A program made the translations under genes and the position numbers. Under the pieces are notes generated by a model. The model was given only the letters and a program-made list of their open reading frames with translations, ran no database searches and was not told where the DNA came from. Below, piece after piece: positions 24,692 through 33,012 of a stretch of 50,057 nt of DNA (its first letter is position 1; every line of letters begins with the position of its first letter). The stretch covers positions 1 through 50,057 of the forward strand of contig DCHC01000056.1 of NCBI GenBank assembly GCA_002314755.1. The letters are read 5' to 3'. Source of the stretch: Faecalibacterium sp. UBA1762 (GTDB lineage: Bacteria; Bacillota; Clostridia; Oscillospirales; Ruminococcaceae).

Positions 24692-25537
24692 ATGAAAAGA
24701 AAAACAGGTATCATCACCTCCGCGTATTTTGCGCTGGACGGCGCGCAGGATGGTTTTCGCCGTATGAAGGCCGACGGCTTTGACTGCGCAGACTATCAGA
24801 ATTTTATCCAAACTGATACCCCACTGTTTTGTTGCAGCGATGAGGAATTTGAACGCCACCTGGTACAGGATAAGGCTGCGGCGGACGCAGCAGGTATTGA
24901 GATCTTTCAGACTCACGCTCCCTGGCGGTATCCCCCGCAGGACGCCACCCCGGAGGACCGGGCGGAACGGCTGGAGAAGATGAAAAAAAGCATTTGGGGA
25001 ACCAGCCTGTTAGGCAGTCACTATATGGCCATTCACCCCATTATGCCCTTTGGTCCCTTTGATGGGTCCGATCCGGAAGAACTGATCCGGTTGAATTTGG
25101 AATTTTTCGCTCAGCTGCTGCCCACCGCAAAGCAGTACGATGTTACCCTGTGCCTGGAAAATATGCCAATGCGCGCCATGTGTACATCTACCCCGTATCA
25201 GACCCAAAGGATAGTACAGCTGCTCAATAGCGAAAAGATGGGCATCTGTCTGGATACAGGTCACTGCAGCGTATTTGATATCTCCCCTGCAAACGCCATC
25301 CGGTATTTGGGCGAGCAAGTGAAAATTCTGCACATCCATGACAACAACGGTGCAAGCGACTGGCATTGGCTGCCATGGAACGGCGCCATCGACTGGCAGG
25401 AATTTCGCACGGCGTTGGCAGAAAGCCCAAGCCCTGCAGTTGTATCGCTGGAGACCGACCTGCCTGCCAAAATGCCGCAGGAGCTGAAAAACATCCTGCG
25501 CCCCGGTCTTGCACAGGTGGCAAAGTATTTTGTCTAA
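24692..25537 (+). CDS. Sugar phosphate isomerase/epimerase-like TIM-barrel protein
   Basis: A 281-residue protein of the xylose isomerase-like TIM-barrel (AP_endonuc_2) superfamily. The metal-binding strand ends are visible: FQTHAPW near residue 70, LLGSHYMAIHP (about 109-119), LCLENMP (about 152), GICLDTGHC (about 185-193), ILHIHDNNG (about 211) and VSLETDL near the end. Members include hydroxypyruvate isomerase, inosose-pathway enzymes and sugar epimerases; the substrate cannot be named. AAGGAAGG precedes the ATG. It is monocistronic and converges with the dnaJ-like gene, whose stop lies only 12 bases away. Confidence 0.82.
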   Translation: MKRKTGIITSAYFALDGAQDGFRRMKADGFDCADYQNFIQTDTPLFCCSDEEFERHLVQDKAAADAAGIEIFQTHAPWRYPPQDATPEDRAERLEKMKKSIWGTSLLGSHYMAIHPIMPFGPFDGSDPEELIRLNLEFFAQLLPTAKQYDVTLCLENMPMRAMCTSTPYQTQRIVQLLNSEKMGICLDTGHCSVFDISPANAIRYLGEQVKILHIHDNNGASDWHWLPWNGAIDWQEFRTALAESPSPAVVSLETDLPAKMPQELKNILRPGLAQVAKYFV

Positions 25538-25549
25538 GTCGGTACCGTA

Positions 25550-26242
25550 TTACAGGCAGAAATAGAAGGGCAGTAAAAACGAGCCGCCCCTGCCGAACAG
25601 AGAACACAACGCTTCGCCGATGCATAGCGAGATACACAATGGCGATACCCTTGTCAAGGGGAAGCCATAGCGGGAGCCCTGCTGCCGGTAGATATCCCCG
25701 TTTTGCTGTAGTCGCTGCAGCAGCGCCCGATATTCCATATTGTCGGGGCGCATATTGACCGCCTGCCTGGCGTAGTTCAGGGCTGCGGCGGTTTCGCCCT
25801 TACCTGCATGGGCAACGGCGCTGTAGTAGTACCACTGGGGTGTTCTGTTTTGCACCTGCGAAAGAGCGTACAACGCCTGGTCATAGTACCCTGCCTGCAG
25901 ATAGCTGAACACCGCTCGCAGCTCGTCAGATTCCTGCTCATGACCGGCGCTGCCTGCGTACCCGCCTCCAAAGGGGTTGCCGTAGCCGTAGCCACGGTAC
26001 TGACCGTACTGGTTGTATCCGGTGTTGGTTTGGCTGCGATAGCCGGCATCACTTGCGTATTTTTCCTTGTTTTTTATCCGGTCGTAGGCATCGTTGATCT
26101 CCCGCATCTTTTCCTCTGCCTGCTTATCACCCGGGTTCAGATCCGGGTGATATTTTTTTGCAAGCTTGCGGTAGGCAGTTTTGATTTCATCCTCGGTTGC
26201 CGTTGGGGGTATGCCCAGAATCTGATAGGGATCCTTTGTCAT
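25550..26242 (-). CDS. DnaJ-domain protein
   Basis: A 230-residue J-domain protein. The J domain fills residues 3-70: DPYQILGI, YRKLAKKYHPDLNP with the HPD triad at 32-34, and AYDRI. A Tyr/Gly-rich linker follows (about 70-100). Then come two TPR-like helices (SYLQAGYYDQALYALSQV, YYSAVAHAGKGETAAALNYARQAV) and a hydrophobic, cysteine-containing C-terminus. It should recruit a DnaK partner through HPD, but it is not canonical DnaJ because the CxxCxGxG zinc domain is absent. AAAGGAG lies 9 bases before the ATG. Its first 56 bases overlap the end of the DUF5685-like gene in another frame, a pairing often seen in Clostridia. Confidence 0.85.
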   Translation of the reverse strand: MTKDPYQILGIPPTATEDEIKTAYRKLAKKYHPDLNPGDKQAEEKMREINDAYDRIKNKEKYASDAGYRSQTNTGYNQYGQYRGYGYGNPFGGGYAGSAGHEQESDELRAVFSYLQAGYYDQALYALSQVQNRTPQWYYYSAVAHAGKGETAAALNYARQAVNMRPDNMEYRALLQRLQQNGDIYRQQGSRYGFPLTRVSPLCISLCIGEALCSLFGRGGSFLLPFYFCL

Positions 26243-27050
26243 TCACTGACTCTCCTTTGTGTTTCAGGGTATATTTTTTCCAAATGCCCTTGTACAGGAT
26301 ATTCTCCAATATCTCGTCATTATTTTGAACCGGCAGGCTGCTATAGGCCAGTATAGCGTTGCCCAGCGCGTCCTCTATAGCGGCCAGTCGGCTTGCCTTA
26401 TCCACAAAGGCAAAGGGGTTGTACCGCTGTGCCTTCAGGTCTTTTTGCAGATCCACCTCGGCATCCATATAATAAATTGCCTTACCTAAAAAATAGCCGA
26501 ACCGCTGCAGCGTTTGGGTCCATTCATCCTGGTACAGCCAGAGAATCTCCCCCATCAAAACGCCGAACCAGTGGCCGGCTGCATCAGGGTCGGGATCACC
26601 GGCCTGTTCCGCCGCGGCAAGTCCGGTAAGGCAGTCGGCAATTGCCGTTGCCTGGCGGGGGTACCGGTTTGCCACCTGTGCCACCGACCTGCCTACCGCC
26701 CGGGCAAGGCCGAATTTGATCAGGTTTTTGTCATCCCGCCAGTCGTCCAGCAGCTTATCATGCATCAACAGGATATTCATATCGGCGGCATAATCGGTAA
26801 AGCTGCCGGTGACGGTCGGTCGGGGGTGAAAAGGGTGCATGGGGCAGACACTTTCGTGCATTTCGCTTTCTGCCGGATAAAGCCCGCCCAGCAGCAGGGG
26901 AATTAAGGTCAGATCGTAACTGAGCAACATACCGGAAGCATTGCCGTAACGGATACGGATAGACCGGCAGATACCGCAATAGACGCTGCGATATTGACTG
27001 CTTGCCTGTTCAGAAAGGGAGGAAACATCCGCAACCGCATAGCCGAACAT
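26187..27050 (-). CDS. DUF5685-like protein, function unknown
   Basis: A 287-residue, probably soluble protein. The N-terminal MFGYAVADVSSLSE is followed by a cysteine motif, YCGICRSI (residues 25-32), plus a later cysteine (SVCPMHPF), consistent with a metal site. Then comes a helical domain with MNILLMHDKLLDDWRDDKN, which resembles the DUF5685 family usually found directly before J-domain genes. The basic tail after about residue 265 is written by DNA that overlaps the next gene. Biochemical role unknown; the conserved pairing suggests it works with the J-domain protein. Confidence 0.72.
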   Translation of the reverse strand: MFGYAVADVSSLSEQASSQYRSVYCGICRSIRIRYGNASGMLLSYDLTLIPLLLGGLYPAESEMHESVCPMHPFHPRPTVTGSFTDYAADMNILLMHDKLLDDWRDDKNLIKFGLARAVGRSVAQVANRYPRQATAIADCLTGLAAAEQAGDPDPDAAGHWFGVLMGEILWLYQDEWTQTLQRFGYFLGKAIYYMDAEVDLQKDLKAQRYNPFAFVDKASRLAAIEDALGNAILAYSSLPVQNNDEILENILYKGIWKKYTLKHKGESVNDKGSLSDSGHTPNGNRG

Positions 27051-27088
27051 TTTTTCAACCCCCTCTTTTTTTCCTTGTGTTTCGTATT

Positions 27089-27117
27089 ATTATACCTCAT
27101 CCCTGCTGCAAAATAAA
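27089..27117 (-). promoter_or_regulatory. Probable promoter of the DUF5685-dnaJ pair
   Basis: Minus strand TATAAT (27089-27094) with a weak -35 TTTATT (27112-27117) at 17 bases, about 40 bases before the ATG at 27050. The -10 is convincing, the -35 is not. Confidence 0.5.
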
Positions 27118-27217
27118 ACAGTGTAACTGTGAGCATTTGATGAATATATTGTAAACGGCTGCGGTTTCGCCGGGACTACCTTTGCAAGCCGGTAGAGCTT
27201 CAGGCTTTGATGCCCCC

Positions 27218-27246
27218 TTGAAAAAGCCGGTTGTACCTGCTACAAT
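27218..27246 (+). promoter_or_regulatory. Promoter of the amidotransferase-mutY pair
   Basis: TTGAAA (27218-27223), 17 bases, TACAAT (27241-27246), 50 bases before the ATG at 27296. Confidence 0.65.
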
Positions 27247-27295
27247 AGATACTGCAATAACACTGTCTTATGTGGAAAAAGGAAGGAACAAACCT

Positions 27296-28054
27296 ATGAC
27301 AAATAAACCGATGATCGGCATTACCGTCAACAGTGACGGCGGCTGCTTGGCTTTGGGTTTTGGCTGCGAGCAGGCGATACTCGCCGCGGGCGGCATACCA
27401 GTATTGCTGCCAATGCATTTGGATACGCAGGACGCGTTACAGCTGATGAGCCGGTGTGACGGCATTCTTTTTTCCGGCGGCGTAGACCTGGATCCGGTCT
27501 ATTTCGGCGAGCCGGTTCTGGCAAAATGCGGCGGCATTGACGCCCTGCGTGACGCCGCGGAAAAGGCATATTTTGACGCGGCACGCCAGCTTCGGCTGCC
27601 TATGATGGGCATCTGCCGTGGGCACCAGGTCATCAACGCCCTTATGGGGGGCGATCTGTACCAGGATCTGGACAGCCAGTTTATTCGGGAGCGCCCCTTG
27701 CAGCACCGCAGCGCCGGAGCGGGTGACGCACTGCTGCACGATGTGACCGTGGCGGAGGGTTCCCTGCTGAAAAACGTGGTAAAGCTGGACCGGATGCGGG
27801 TGACCAGTACCCATCACCAGGCAGTGCGCCGGGTGGCCCCGGGATTAAAGGCAACCGGTATGAGCGAGGACGGTGTGGTTGAGGTGTTGGAATCTGACGG
27901 GGAGGATTTTATCCTGACGGTGCAGTTCCACCCGGAGCTGCGCTTTAGCCGGGAGCAGCATGCCCTTGCGCTGTTTCAGTCCTTTACCGGCGCTGCCGCC
28001 CGGTATGCATCCGCGAAAGCTGCCGCTGAAAATAGTGCGGCTGATAAAGAATGA
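27296..28054 (+). CDS. Class-I glutamine amidotransferase-like hydrolase (peptidase C26, PuuD type)
   Basis: A 252-residue enzyme of the gamma-glutamyl-GABA hydrolase family. The nucleophile is C107 in GICRGHQVIN, with the His-Glu pair in VQFHPEL. An earlier ILFSGGVDLDP (about 57-67) and the late STHHQAV are typical of C26 enzymes. These hydrolyse gamma-glutamyl amides such as gamma-glutamyl-GABA in polyamine breakdown, but no puu pathway genes are nearby. The start at 27296 (MTNKPMIGIT) is chosen because AAGGAAGGAA lies just upstream; a longer frame from 27182 would begin before the promoter. Its stop overlaps the mutY start. Confidence 0.88.
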   Translation: MTNKPMIGITVNSDGGCLALGFGCEQAILAAGGIPVLLPMHLDTQDALQLMSRCDGILFSGGVDLDPVYFGEPVLAKCGGIDALRDAAEKAYFDAARQLRLPMMGICRGHQVINALMGGDLYQDLDSQFIRERPLQHRSAGAGDALLHDVTVAEGSLLKNVVKLDRMRVTSTHHQAVRRVAPGLKATGMSEDGVVEVLESDGEDFILTVQFHPELRFSREQHALALFQSFTGAAARYASAKAAAENSAADKE

Positions 28055-29094
28055 TGGAACAGATTTCCGCACAGATTGTCCCGCCGCTGCTGGACTGGTT
28101 TGAACGAAACGCCCGCACACTGCCCTGGCGCAGCGACCCAACCCCATACCATGTATGGGTCAGTGAGATCATGCTGCAGCAGACCAGAGTGGAGGCCTGT
28201 ATCCCCTATTATACTCGGTTTATGGCGGCTTTACCGGATGTCTTTGCTCTGGCAAACGCCGATGAACAGCAGCTGCTGAAGCTTTGGGAGGGTCTTGGCT
28301 ACTACAGCCGGGTGCGCAACCTTCAAAAAGCGGCCAAATTAATTGTGAATGAGCATAGCGGGCTGATCCCGTCTGACCCTGAAGAGCTGCTCAAGCTGCC
28401 CGGTATTGGACCGTATACCGCCGGAGCGATCGCCTCCATCTCATACGGAACCAAAACCCCTGCAGTGGACGGTAATGTACTGAGGGTGGTCACCCGGTTG
28501 ACCGCCTGCGGGGACGATATCACTCAAAATGTAGTCAAAAAGGATGCCGCTCAGGTTTTGCAACGCATTTTGCCGGATGCGGTGGGTAAATTTAACCAGG
28601 CGTTGATGGAAATCGGGGCGCTGGTGTGCGTCCCCAATGGCACACCAAACTGTAAAGTTTGTCCACTTTACAGTCAATGCGCGGCTGCACAGACCGAAAA
28701 TCCGTTGGCTTACCCGATCAAATCTGTTAAAAAACCCCGCAGACCGGAGGAATACACCGTGGTGCTTTTGTTGCGGGACGGTAAGTTTGCTTTGCGGCAG
28801 CGACCGGAACAGGGGCTGCTTTCCGGCCTATGGGAGTACCCGAATTTCCCCGGTCTGCTGACTGCGGAGCAGCTGAGCCGTCAGCTGGAGAAGATGGGAT
28901 TGCAGCTGCACTCGGTGCAGCCGGTGGGCAATGCAAAGCATATTTTCACCCATATTGAATGGCAGATGACCGGTTTTCTTGCCGAGTGTGAGACGGAAAA
29001 TCCGCCAAAAAACTGGGTTTGGGTCACCCCTTCTCAGCTGCACCGGCTGTACCCGGTTCCCTCCGCTTTTCGCGCATTTACTAAACTGATCTGA
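28051..29094 (+). CDS. mutY: A/G-specific adenine glycosylase
   Basis: MutY removes adenine paired with 8-oxoguanine, preventing G-to-T transversions. The 347 residues hold an HhH-GPD glycosylase domain with catalytic E39 (SEIMLQQTR), the hairpin LPGIGPYTAG (116-125) and catalytic D140 (AVDGNVLR). A four-cysteine [4Fe-4S] loop (VCVPNGTPNCKVCPLYSQC) follows, and the C-terminal Nudix-like domain reads opposite 8-oxoG (LRQRPEQGLLSGLWEYPNF, HIFTHIEW). The first Cys interval is seven residues, as in many Firmicute MutY proteins. It overlaps the amidotransferase stop by four bases and ends before a strong terminator. Confidence 0.96.
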   Translation: MMEQISAQIVPPLLDWFERNARTLPWRSDPTPYHVWVSEIMLQQTRVEACIPYYTRFMAALPDVFALANADEQQLLKLWEGLGYYSRVRNLQKAAKLIVNEHSGLIPSDPEELLKLPGIGPYTAGAIASISYGTKTPAVDGNVLRVVTRLTACGDDITQNVVKKDAAQVLQRILPDAVGKFNQALMEIGALVCVPNGTPNCKVCPLYSQCAAAQTENPLAYPIKSVKKPRRPEEYTVVLLLRDGKFALRQRPEQGLLSGLWEYPNFPGLLTAEQLSRQLEKMGLQLHSVQPVGNAKHIFTHIEWQMTGFLAECETENPPKNWVWVTPSQLHRLYPVPSAFRAFTKLI

Positions 29095-29098
29095 TAAA

Positions 29099-29145
29099 AA
29101 GGGGTTTTCGCAAGCTTACCGTTTGCGAAAGCCCCTTAACTTTTT
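29099..29145 (+). terminator. Terminator downstream of mutY
   Basis: A stem of about 15 pairs (29099-29113 with 29123-29137, one G-U pair) with a 9-base loop. On the plus strand it is followed by a T-rich tract. A T-run also exists on the minus strand, so it may stop both the mutY and the ECF gene transcripts. Confidence 0.88.
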
Positions 29146-29200
29146 ATTTTGAAAGAATAGGCGTAAACCCATGCCGAACTTTGAACAGTCCTCTTTCGAT

Positions 29201-29704
29201 TCATAGCCGCATTTTTGTACTGAAGGATTTGTTACGCAGCAACAGGATACTGCCCACGGCACCCACCGTGGCCTGCAGAATCTCGTAGGGCAGCTTGATC
29301 AGCGCATATTCCGGTGTACTATAGACAAATGCCTTACCGGCAGTATACCCAATGACCATAATAATACCGCCCAGGGTGACGGCAATGCACCGGGAGAGAT
29401 TGGTTTTTTTCTGCAGCAGATGGCGGGATACCGTGGAAATTACCACCGCCTGTAAACCGTGGGTCACAAGGGATACAAACATGGCTACCGGGTAAAAGAT
29501 CAGATCCCCCAGCATAGAGCCCACGCCGCCTACCATAAACGCCGCCAGCGGATCAAACAGCAGCGCGGCGGTACAGATTACCAAATCAGTCAAGTAAAAA
29601 TGTCCGCCCGGAACCGGGATACCGTAGCAGCTGACCGCAATATTGATTGCCATAAATACAGCGGTTCGGCATATCCAAAGGACGGTGTTGCTTTGTTTTT
29701 TCAT
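29201..29704 (-). CDS. ECF transporter S component, substrate unknown
   Basis: A 167-residue membrane protein with about five or six hydrophobic helices. The substrate-binding subunits of ECF-type vitamin transporters show the patterns seen here: a first helix with AVFMAINIAVS, then GGHFYLTDLVICTAALLFDPLAAFMVGGVGSMLGD. It most resembles the PF07155-type S components, for which several substrates (riboflavin, pantothenate and others) are known; no EcfA or EcfT genes are nearby, so it should use a shared module. The start at 29704 (MKKQSNT) is supported by GGGGAGG 8 bases upstream. A long leader with a 14-base hairpin separates it from rsgA. Confidence 0.75.
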   Translation of the reverse strand: MKKQSNTVLWICRTAVFMAINIAVSCYGIPVPGGHFYLTDLVICTAALLFDPLAAFMVGGVGSMLGDLIFYPVAMFVSLVTHGLQAVVISTVSRHLLQKKTNLSRCIAVTLGGIIMVIGYTAGKAFVYSTPEYALIKLPYEILQATVGAVGSILLLRNKSFSTKMRL

Positions 29705-29767
29705 GGGATATTCCTCCCCTTTCCTGCATGATAAAACATACAATCAGTTCATTTCCGTTATTTTGAA

Positions 29768-29804
29768 ATCACCGGAAAAGCCTGTAAAAAGCTTTCCCGG
29801 TGAT
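29768..29804 (-). promoter_or_regulatory. Leader hairpin before the ECF S-component gene
   Basis: A 14-pair stem (29768-29781 with 29791-29804, one mismatch) and 9-base loop in the 277-base gap between rsgA and the S-component gene. Upstream on the minus strand is another hairpin (GAACAG/CTGTTC, about 29935-29950) and a GC-rich self-complementary stretch (about 29868-29885). There is only a weak T-run on the minus strand, so this is either the rsgA terminator or part of a structured leader. I could not match it to a known riboswitch. Confidence 0.4.
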
Positions 29805-29981
29805 TTTCTGATGATTTTTAATTCAACGGATTTTTCTTAACATGAAAAATCAGCCGAAGCATACCCCGCAAAGCCCGGGGGCTCTTTACAACCACGATTT
29901 GCATACCATCCCACCCTTTCCGGGAACAGCAAGCTGTTCTCTGACCCTATTGTATGAAAAAAGGGGCGCAGATGTGCAAGA

Positions 29982-30857
29982 TCATTCCCACTCCTTGTGC
30001 TTTGCGGCATTTTGGTACATCTGACAGTAGCTTTGGTACCTGCTGGGCGGAATTTCCCCGCTTTCTACCGCGGTACGCACGGCACAGCCGTTTTCTTTGA
30101 TATGCGAACAACCGACAAATTTACATTGTGGGAACTTATCCTGCATCTCGGGAAAATCGAATTGCAGGTTTTCCTTGGGTATGGGGGCGGCACGCTCTAA
30201 ATCAATACTGGAAAAACCGGGCGTATCCGCAATCAACCCGCCAAAGGCGTCGTACAGGGTAACCTCTCGGGTGGTGTGCTTTCCTCTGCCCAGTTTTTTG
30301 CTGATTTCACCGGTTTCCAGTGCCAGCTGAGGCAACAGAGCGTTGAGCAGAGTAGATTTTCCCACACCGGAGTTTCCGCAAAAGACGCAAATCTTTTTCT
30401 GCATTAGCTGCCGAAGCTGTCGGATGCCTTCACTTTCCGGATAACTGACCGTAATCACCTGAAAGCCGCTTTTACGGTAGATATCGGCAAGCTCTTGCCC
30501 GGAGGCAAGGTCGCTTTTGGTCAGAACAAGAACGACCTGTACTCCTTTATCCACAAACATGGTGATCAGCTGGTCGATGACCCAGGTGCTGGGCACCGGC
30601 TCTACGGTGCTGACCGTGAGAAAACAGATATCCGCATTGGCGATGGTGGGACGGATAAAGCTATTTTTGCGGGTGCATATTTCACTGATGACCCAGCTGC
30701 CGCCGGCGTTTTCCAACTTGACCCGATCCCCCGGCAGAGGAGTAAGCTTTTGTTTGCGAAAGATGCCCTTGGGCTTTGCCTCAATATCCCCTTGAGGGGT
30801 GCGCACGGTATAAACACCTGCCACCGCCTTGATAATGACATAATCAAATTCTGCCAT
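29982..30857 (-). CDS. rsgA: Ribosome small-subunit-dependent GTPase A
   Basis: A circularly permuted GTPase that checks late 30S subunit maturation. The 291 residues contain an N-terminal OB fold, then the permuted G motifs in order: TKSD (G4), GNSGVGKSTLLNAL (G1) and DTPGFSS (G3). The C-terminal zinc domain has CKFVGCSHIKENGCAV. The stop is at 29982 and the start 15 bases after prkC. It is the last gene of the 12-gene run; the Bacillus order prpC-prkC-rsgA is kept. PrkC-type kinases phosphorylate RsgA in Bacillus, which fits the linkage. Confidence 0.96.
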   Translation of the reverse strand: MAEFDYVIIKAVAGVYTVRTPQGDIEAKPKGIFRKQKLTPLPGDRVKLENAGGSWVISEICTRKNSFIRPTIANADICFLTVSTVEPVPSTWVIDQLITMFVDKGVQVVLVLTKSDLASGQELADIYRKSGFQVITVSYPESEGIRQLRQLMQKKICVFCGNSGVGKSTLLNALLPQLALETGEISKKLGRGKHTTREVTLYDAFGGLIADTPGFSSIDLERAAPIPKENLQFDFPEMQDKFPQCKFVGCSHIKENGCAVRTAVESGEIPPSRYQSYCQMYQNAAKHKEWE

Positions 30858-30872
30858 CTGTGTGAAACCCGC

Positions 30873-32969
30873 TTAGTTCCGACCGAAGTCGCCCCAGTTG
30901 AAGCCGCCGGAGGAGGATCCTGAATTGCCGGAATCATCCGAGCCGCCGCCGAAATCATAGCCACCGGAGCCGGAAGCCTTGCACTCACTGTTGGCGGAAT
31001 TGTGGTTCTCGCCCGCAGGGCAGGTACAGCCGTTGGGTCGGGTGGCGATCTGTTTGGTAAGAGTGATCTCGGTATCCCCGGTAACTTTATATTCTTTGCC
31101 GTCGATATAGGCAATAGCATCGTTTGTAGTGGTGGAAACCGAGAAGGTAAAGCTCTGCTCTTTTCCACCGCCCTCGGTCACATATTTTTCTTCGCCGTAC
31201 TTAATCTCCTGACCGTTTTTGATCTCGCCGGAGTTCTCCCCAATGATCTTGACGGTGATCTCCCAAATTTTGGTGACCACGCCGGTGGATGTGGTCAGGT
31301 TTACCACGGTACCGGTGTACACAGAGGTACCCTCCGCTACCGACTGCCCGATAATGGTACCGACAGGGGCCTCGTTTTCCGCCTCAGTCACGGTGCCAAT
31401 GGAAAGACCGCTTTGACCCAGCAGGGTTTTGGCCTCATCCAGACTGGTCAGACCTACCAGATTAGGCACAATACGGGTGTTGTCCACCTTTTCCGCGCTG
31501 ACAAAAACGGTGACCTGTTGTCCGCTGCTTAAATCGGTATTACAGGCAGGCTCAGTCTGAATGACCTGTCCGATGGGAACCTCGCTGCCGGTTTCATACC
31601 GCACCAGCACGCTCAGGTTCAATGCGCCCAGGGTGGAGATTGCCTCCTCCTTGGTATAGCCGGTCACATCGGGTACGGTTACAATCTGCACGCCCTTGCT
31701 GACACGCAGTACAATCTCGTGCCCCTCCTTGACAATTTTGTTTCCCTTGGGGCTTTGGTCATAGATTTCGTTCTCTGCGTAGTCGTTTCGGTATTCCTCC
31801 TGTACGGTGAACTTGAATTTAGAGGAATACTCTTTGTTTTTTACCACATCCTGTACGCTCATACCCACAAAATTTGGCAGCTCTACATCCTCCCGTTCTT
31901 CAAACATGCTGTTGCCGCTGAAATGGAAGATCATGTAGATCAGGATGGCAGAACCTACGAGGGCTGAAAAAGCCATACCGAAAAGCACCGGCAGGATATA
32001 ATGCCCCGGGCTCTTTTTCTTTTTTTTCTTATTACCTGTTGCAGTAGGTTTCGTAGCCGTTTCTTTCACATCCTTTATCGTATCTATGTACTTTGTGGGA
32101 GAGCTGCTCAGATACTGATAGGCAAACATGATGCTGGGGTTCTGTTTAAAAACCTGAATCGCCTGCAGCATCCCCTCGGCGGAATCGTACCGCTCATCCG
32201 GCTTTTTCTTCAACACCCGCAGGATAATATCCTCCAGTCCCTCGGGAATATCCGGCTCCAGCTCTCTGGGGGGACGGGGGTTGTCGGAAATTTGCTTGAT
32301 GGCTACACTGACGCTGCTTTCCCCTTCAAAGGGCAGCTTACCGGTCAGCATTTCGTACATGGTGATGCCCAAGGAGTACAGATCGCTTTTGGCGTCGGTT
32401 TCTTCCCCGCTGACCTGCTCGGGGCTGATATAGTGCACCGAGCCCATAGTCCGGTCGGTAGAGGTCTGCATTCCGCTGCGGGAAAAACGGGCAATGCCGA
32501 AATCCATCACCTTGACGGAGCCGTTTTTTAAGATCATGATGTTCGCAGGTTTGATATCCCGGTGGATAATGCCGTGCTCGTGGGCGTGCTGCAGGGCGTA
32601 AAGCACCTCTTCGGTGATGCGCACCGTCTCTTTCCAGCTCAGCTTGCCGCCGTTTTTCTGAATAAAAGCCCGCAGATCCTGACCCTCTATCAGCTCCATC
32701 ACTAAAAACTGTGTTTTGTCCCAGACACTGACATCCAGAACCTTCACAATATTGGGATGATCCAGCAGCGAGATGGCACGGGATTCGTTTTTAAACCGGT
32801 GAACCACCTCTTCATTGCCTAAAAACTGCTCTTTCAGTACCTTGACCGCAACGGTTTTTTTACTGATCAGATCACAGGCGCGGTAGACATCCGCCATGCC
32901 GCCGCTGCCGATCAGCTCCAGCAGCTCATACCTGCCATCCAGCTTATTGCCAATCATTGGATTCATCAT
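30873..32969 (-). CDS. prkC: PASTA-domain serine/threonine protein kinase (PrkC/Stk1 type)
   Basis: A 698-residue membrane kinase that senses peptidoglycan fragments or lipid II outside and phosphorylates proteins inside. The kinase domain (14-275) has GSGGMADVY (21-29), K43, HRDIKPAN (136-143) and DFG (156-158). A lysine-rich stretch precedes a transmembrane helix (323-348). Three PASTA repeats follow at about 362-425, 429-492 and 497-560. The last 130 residues are unusual: a beta-rich segment (about 565-645), a two-cysteine motif (NGCTCPAGENH and a later Cys), then a Gly/Ser/Asp-rich tail ending GDFGRN. It lies between prpC and rsgA. Confidence 0.95.
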   Translation of the reverse strand: MMNPMIGNKLDGRYELLELIGSGGMADVYRACDLISKKTVAVKVLKEQFLGNEEVVHRFKNESRAISLLDHPNIVKVLDVSVWDKTQFLVMELIEGQDLRAFIQKNGGKLSWKETVRITEEVLYALQHAHEHGIIHRDIKPANIMILKNGSVKVMDFGIARFSRSGMQTSTDRTMGSVHYISPEQVSGEETDAKSDLYSLGITMYEMLTGKLPFEGESSVSVAIKQISDNPRPPRELEPDIPEGLEDIILRVLKKKPDERYDSAEGMLQAIQVFKQNPSIMFAYQYLSSSPTKYIDTIKDVKETATKPTATGNKKKKKKSPGHYILPVLFGMAFSALVGSAILIYMIFHFSGNSMFEEREDVELPNFVGMSVQDVVKNKEYSSKFKFTVQEEYRNDYAENEIYDQSPKGNKIVKEGHEIVLRVSKGVQIVTVPDVTGYTKEEAISTLGALNLSVLVRYETGSEVPIGQVIQTEPACNTDLSSGQQVTVFVSAEKVDNTRIVPNLVGLTSLDEAKTLLGQSGLSIGTVTEAENEAPVGTIIGQSVAEGTSVYTGTVVNLTTSTGVVTKIWEITVKIIGENSGEIKNGQEIKYGEEKYVTEGGGKEQSFTFSVSTTTNDAIAYIDGKEYKVTGDTEITLTKQIATRPNGCTCPAGENHNSANSECKASGSGGYDFGGGSDDSGNSGSSSGGFNWGDFGRN

Positions 32970-33012
32970 CTCTAAACCTACCTTTCGGTTTTAGGAAAAT
33001 TAACCTTCCGTC

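Noticed and set aside
29842..30024. Small plus-strand frame in the rsgA-ECF gap
   Set aside because: It overlaps the end of rsgA in antisense and lies in structured leader DNA; no start signal and no similarity seen.
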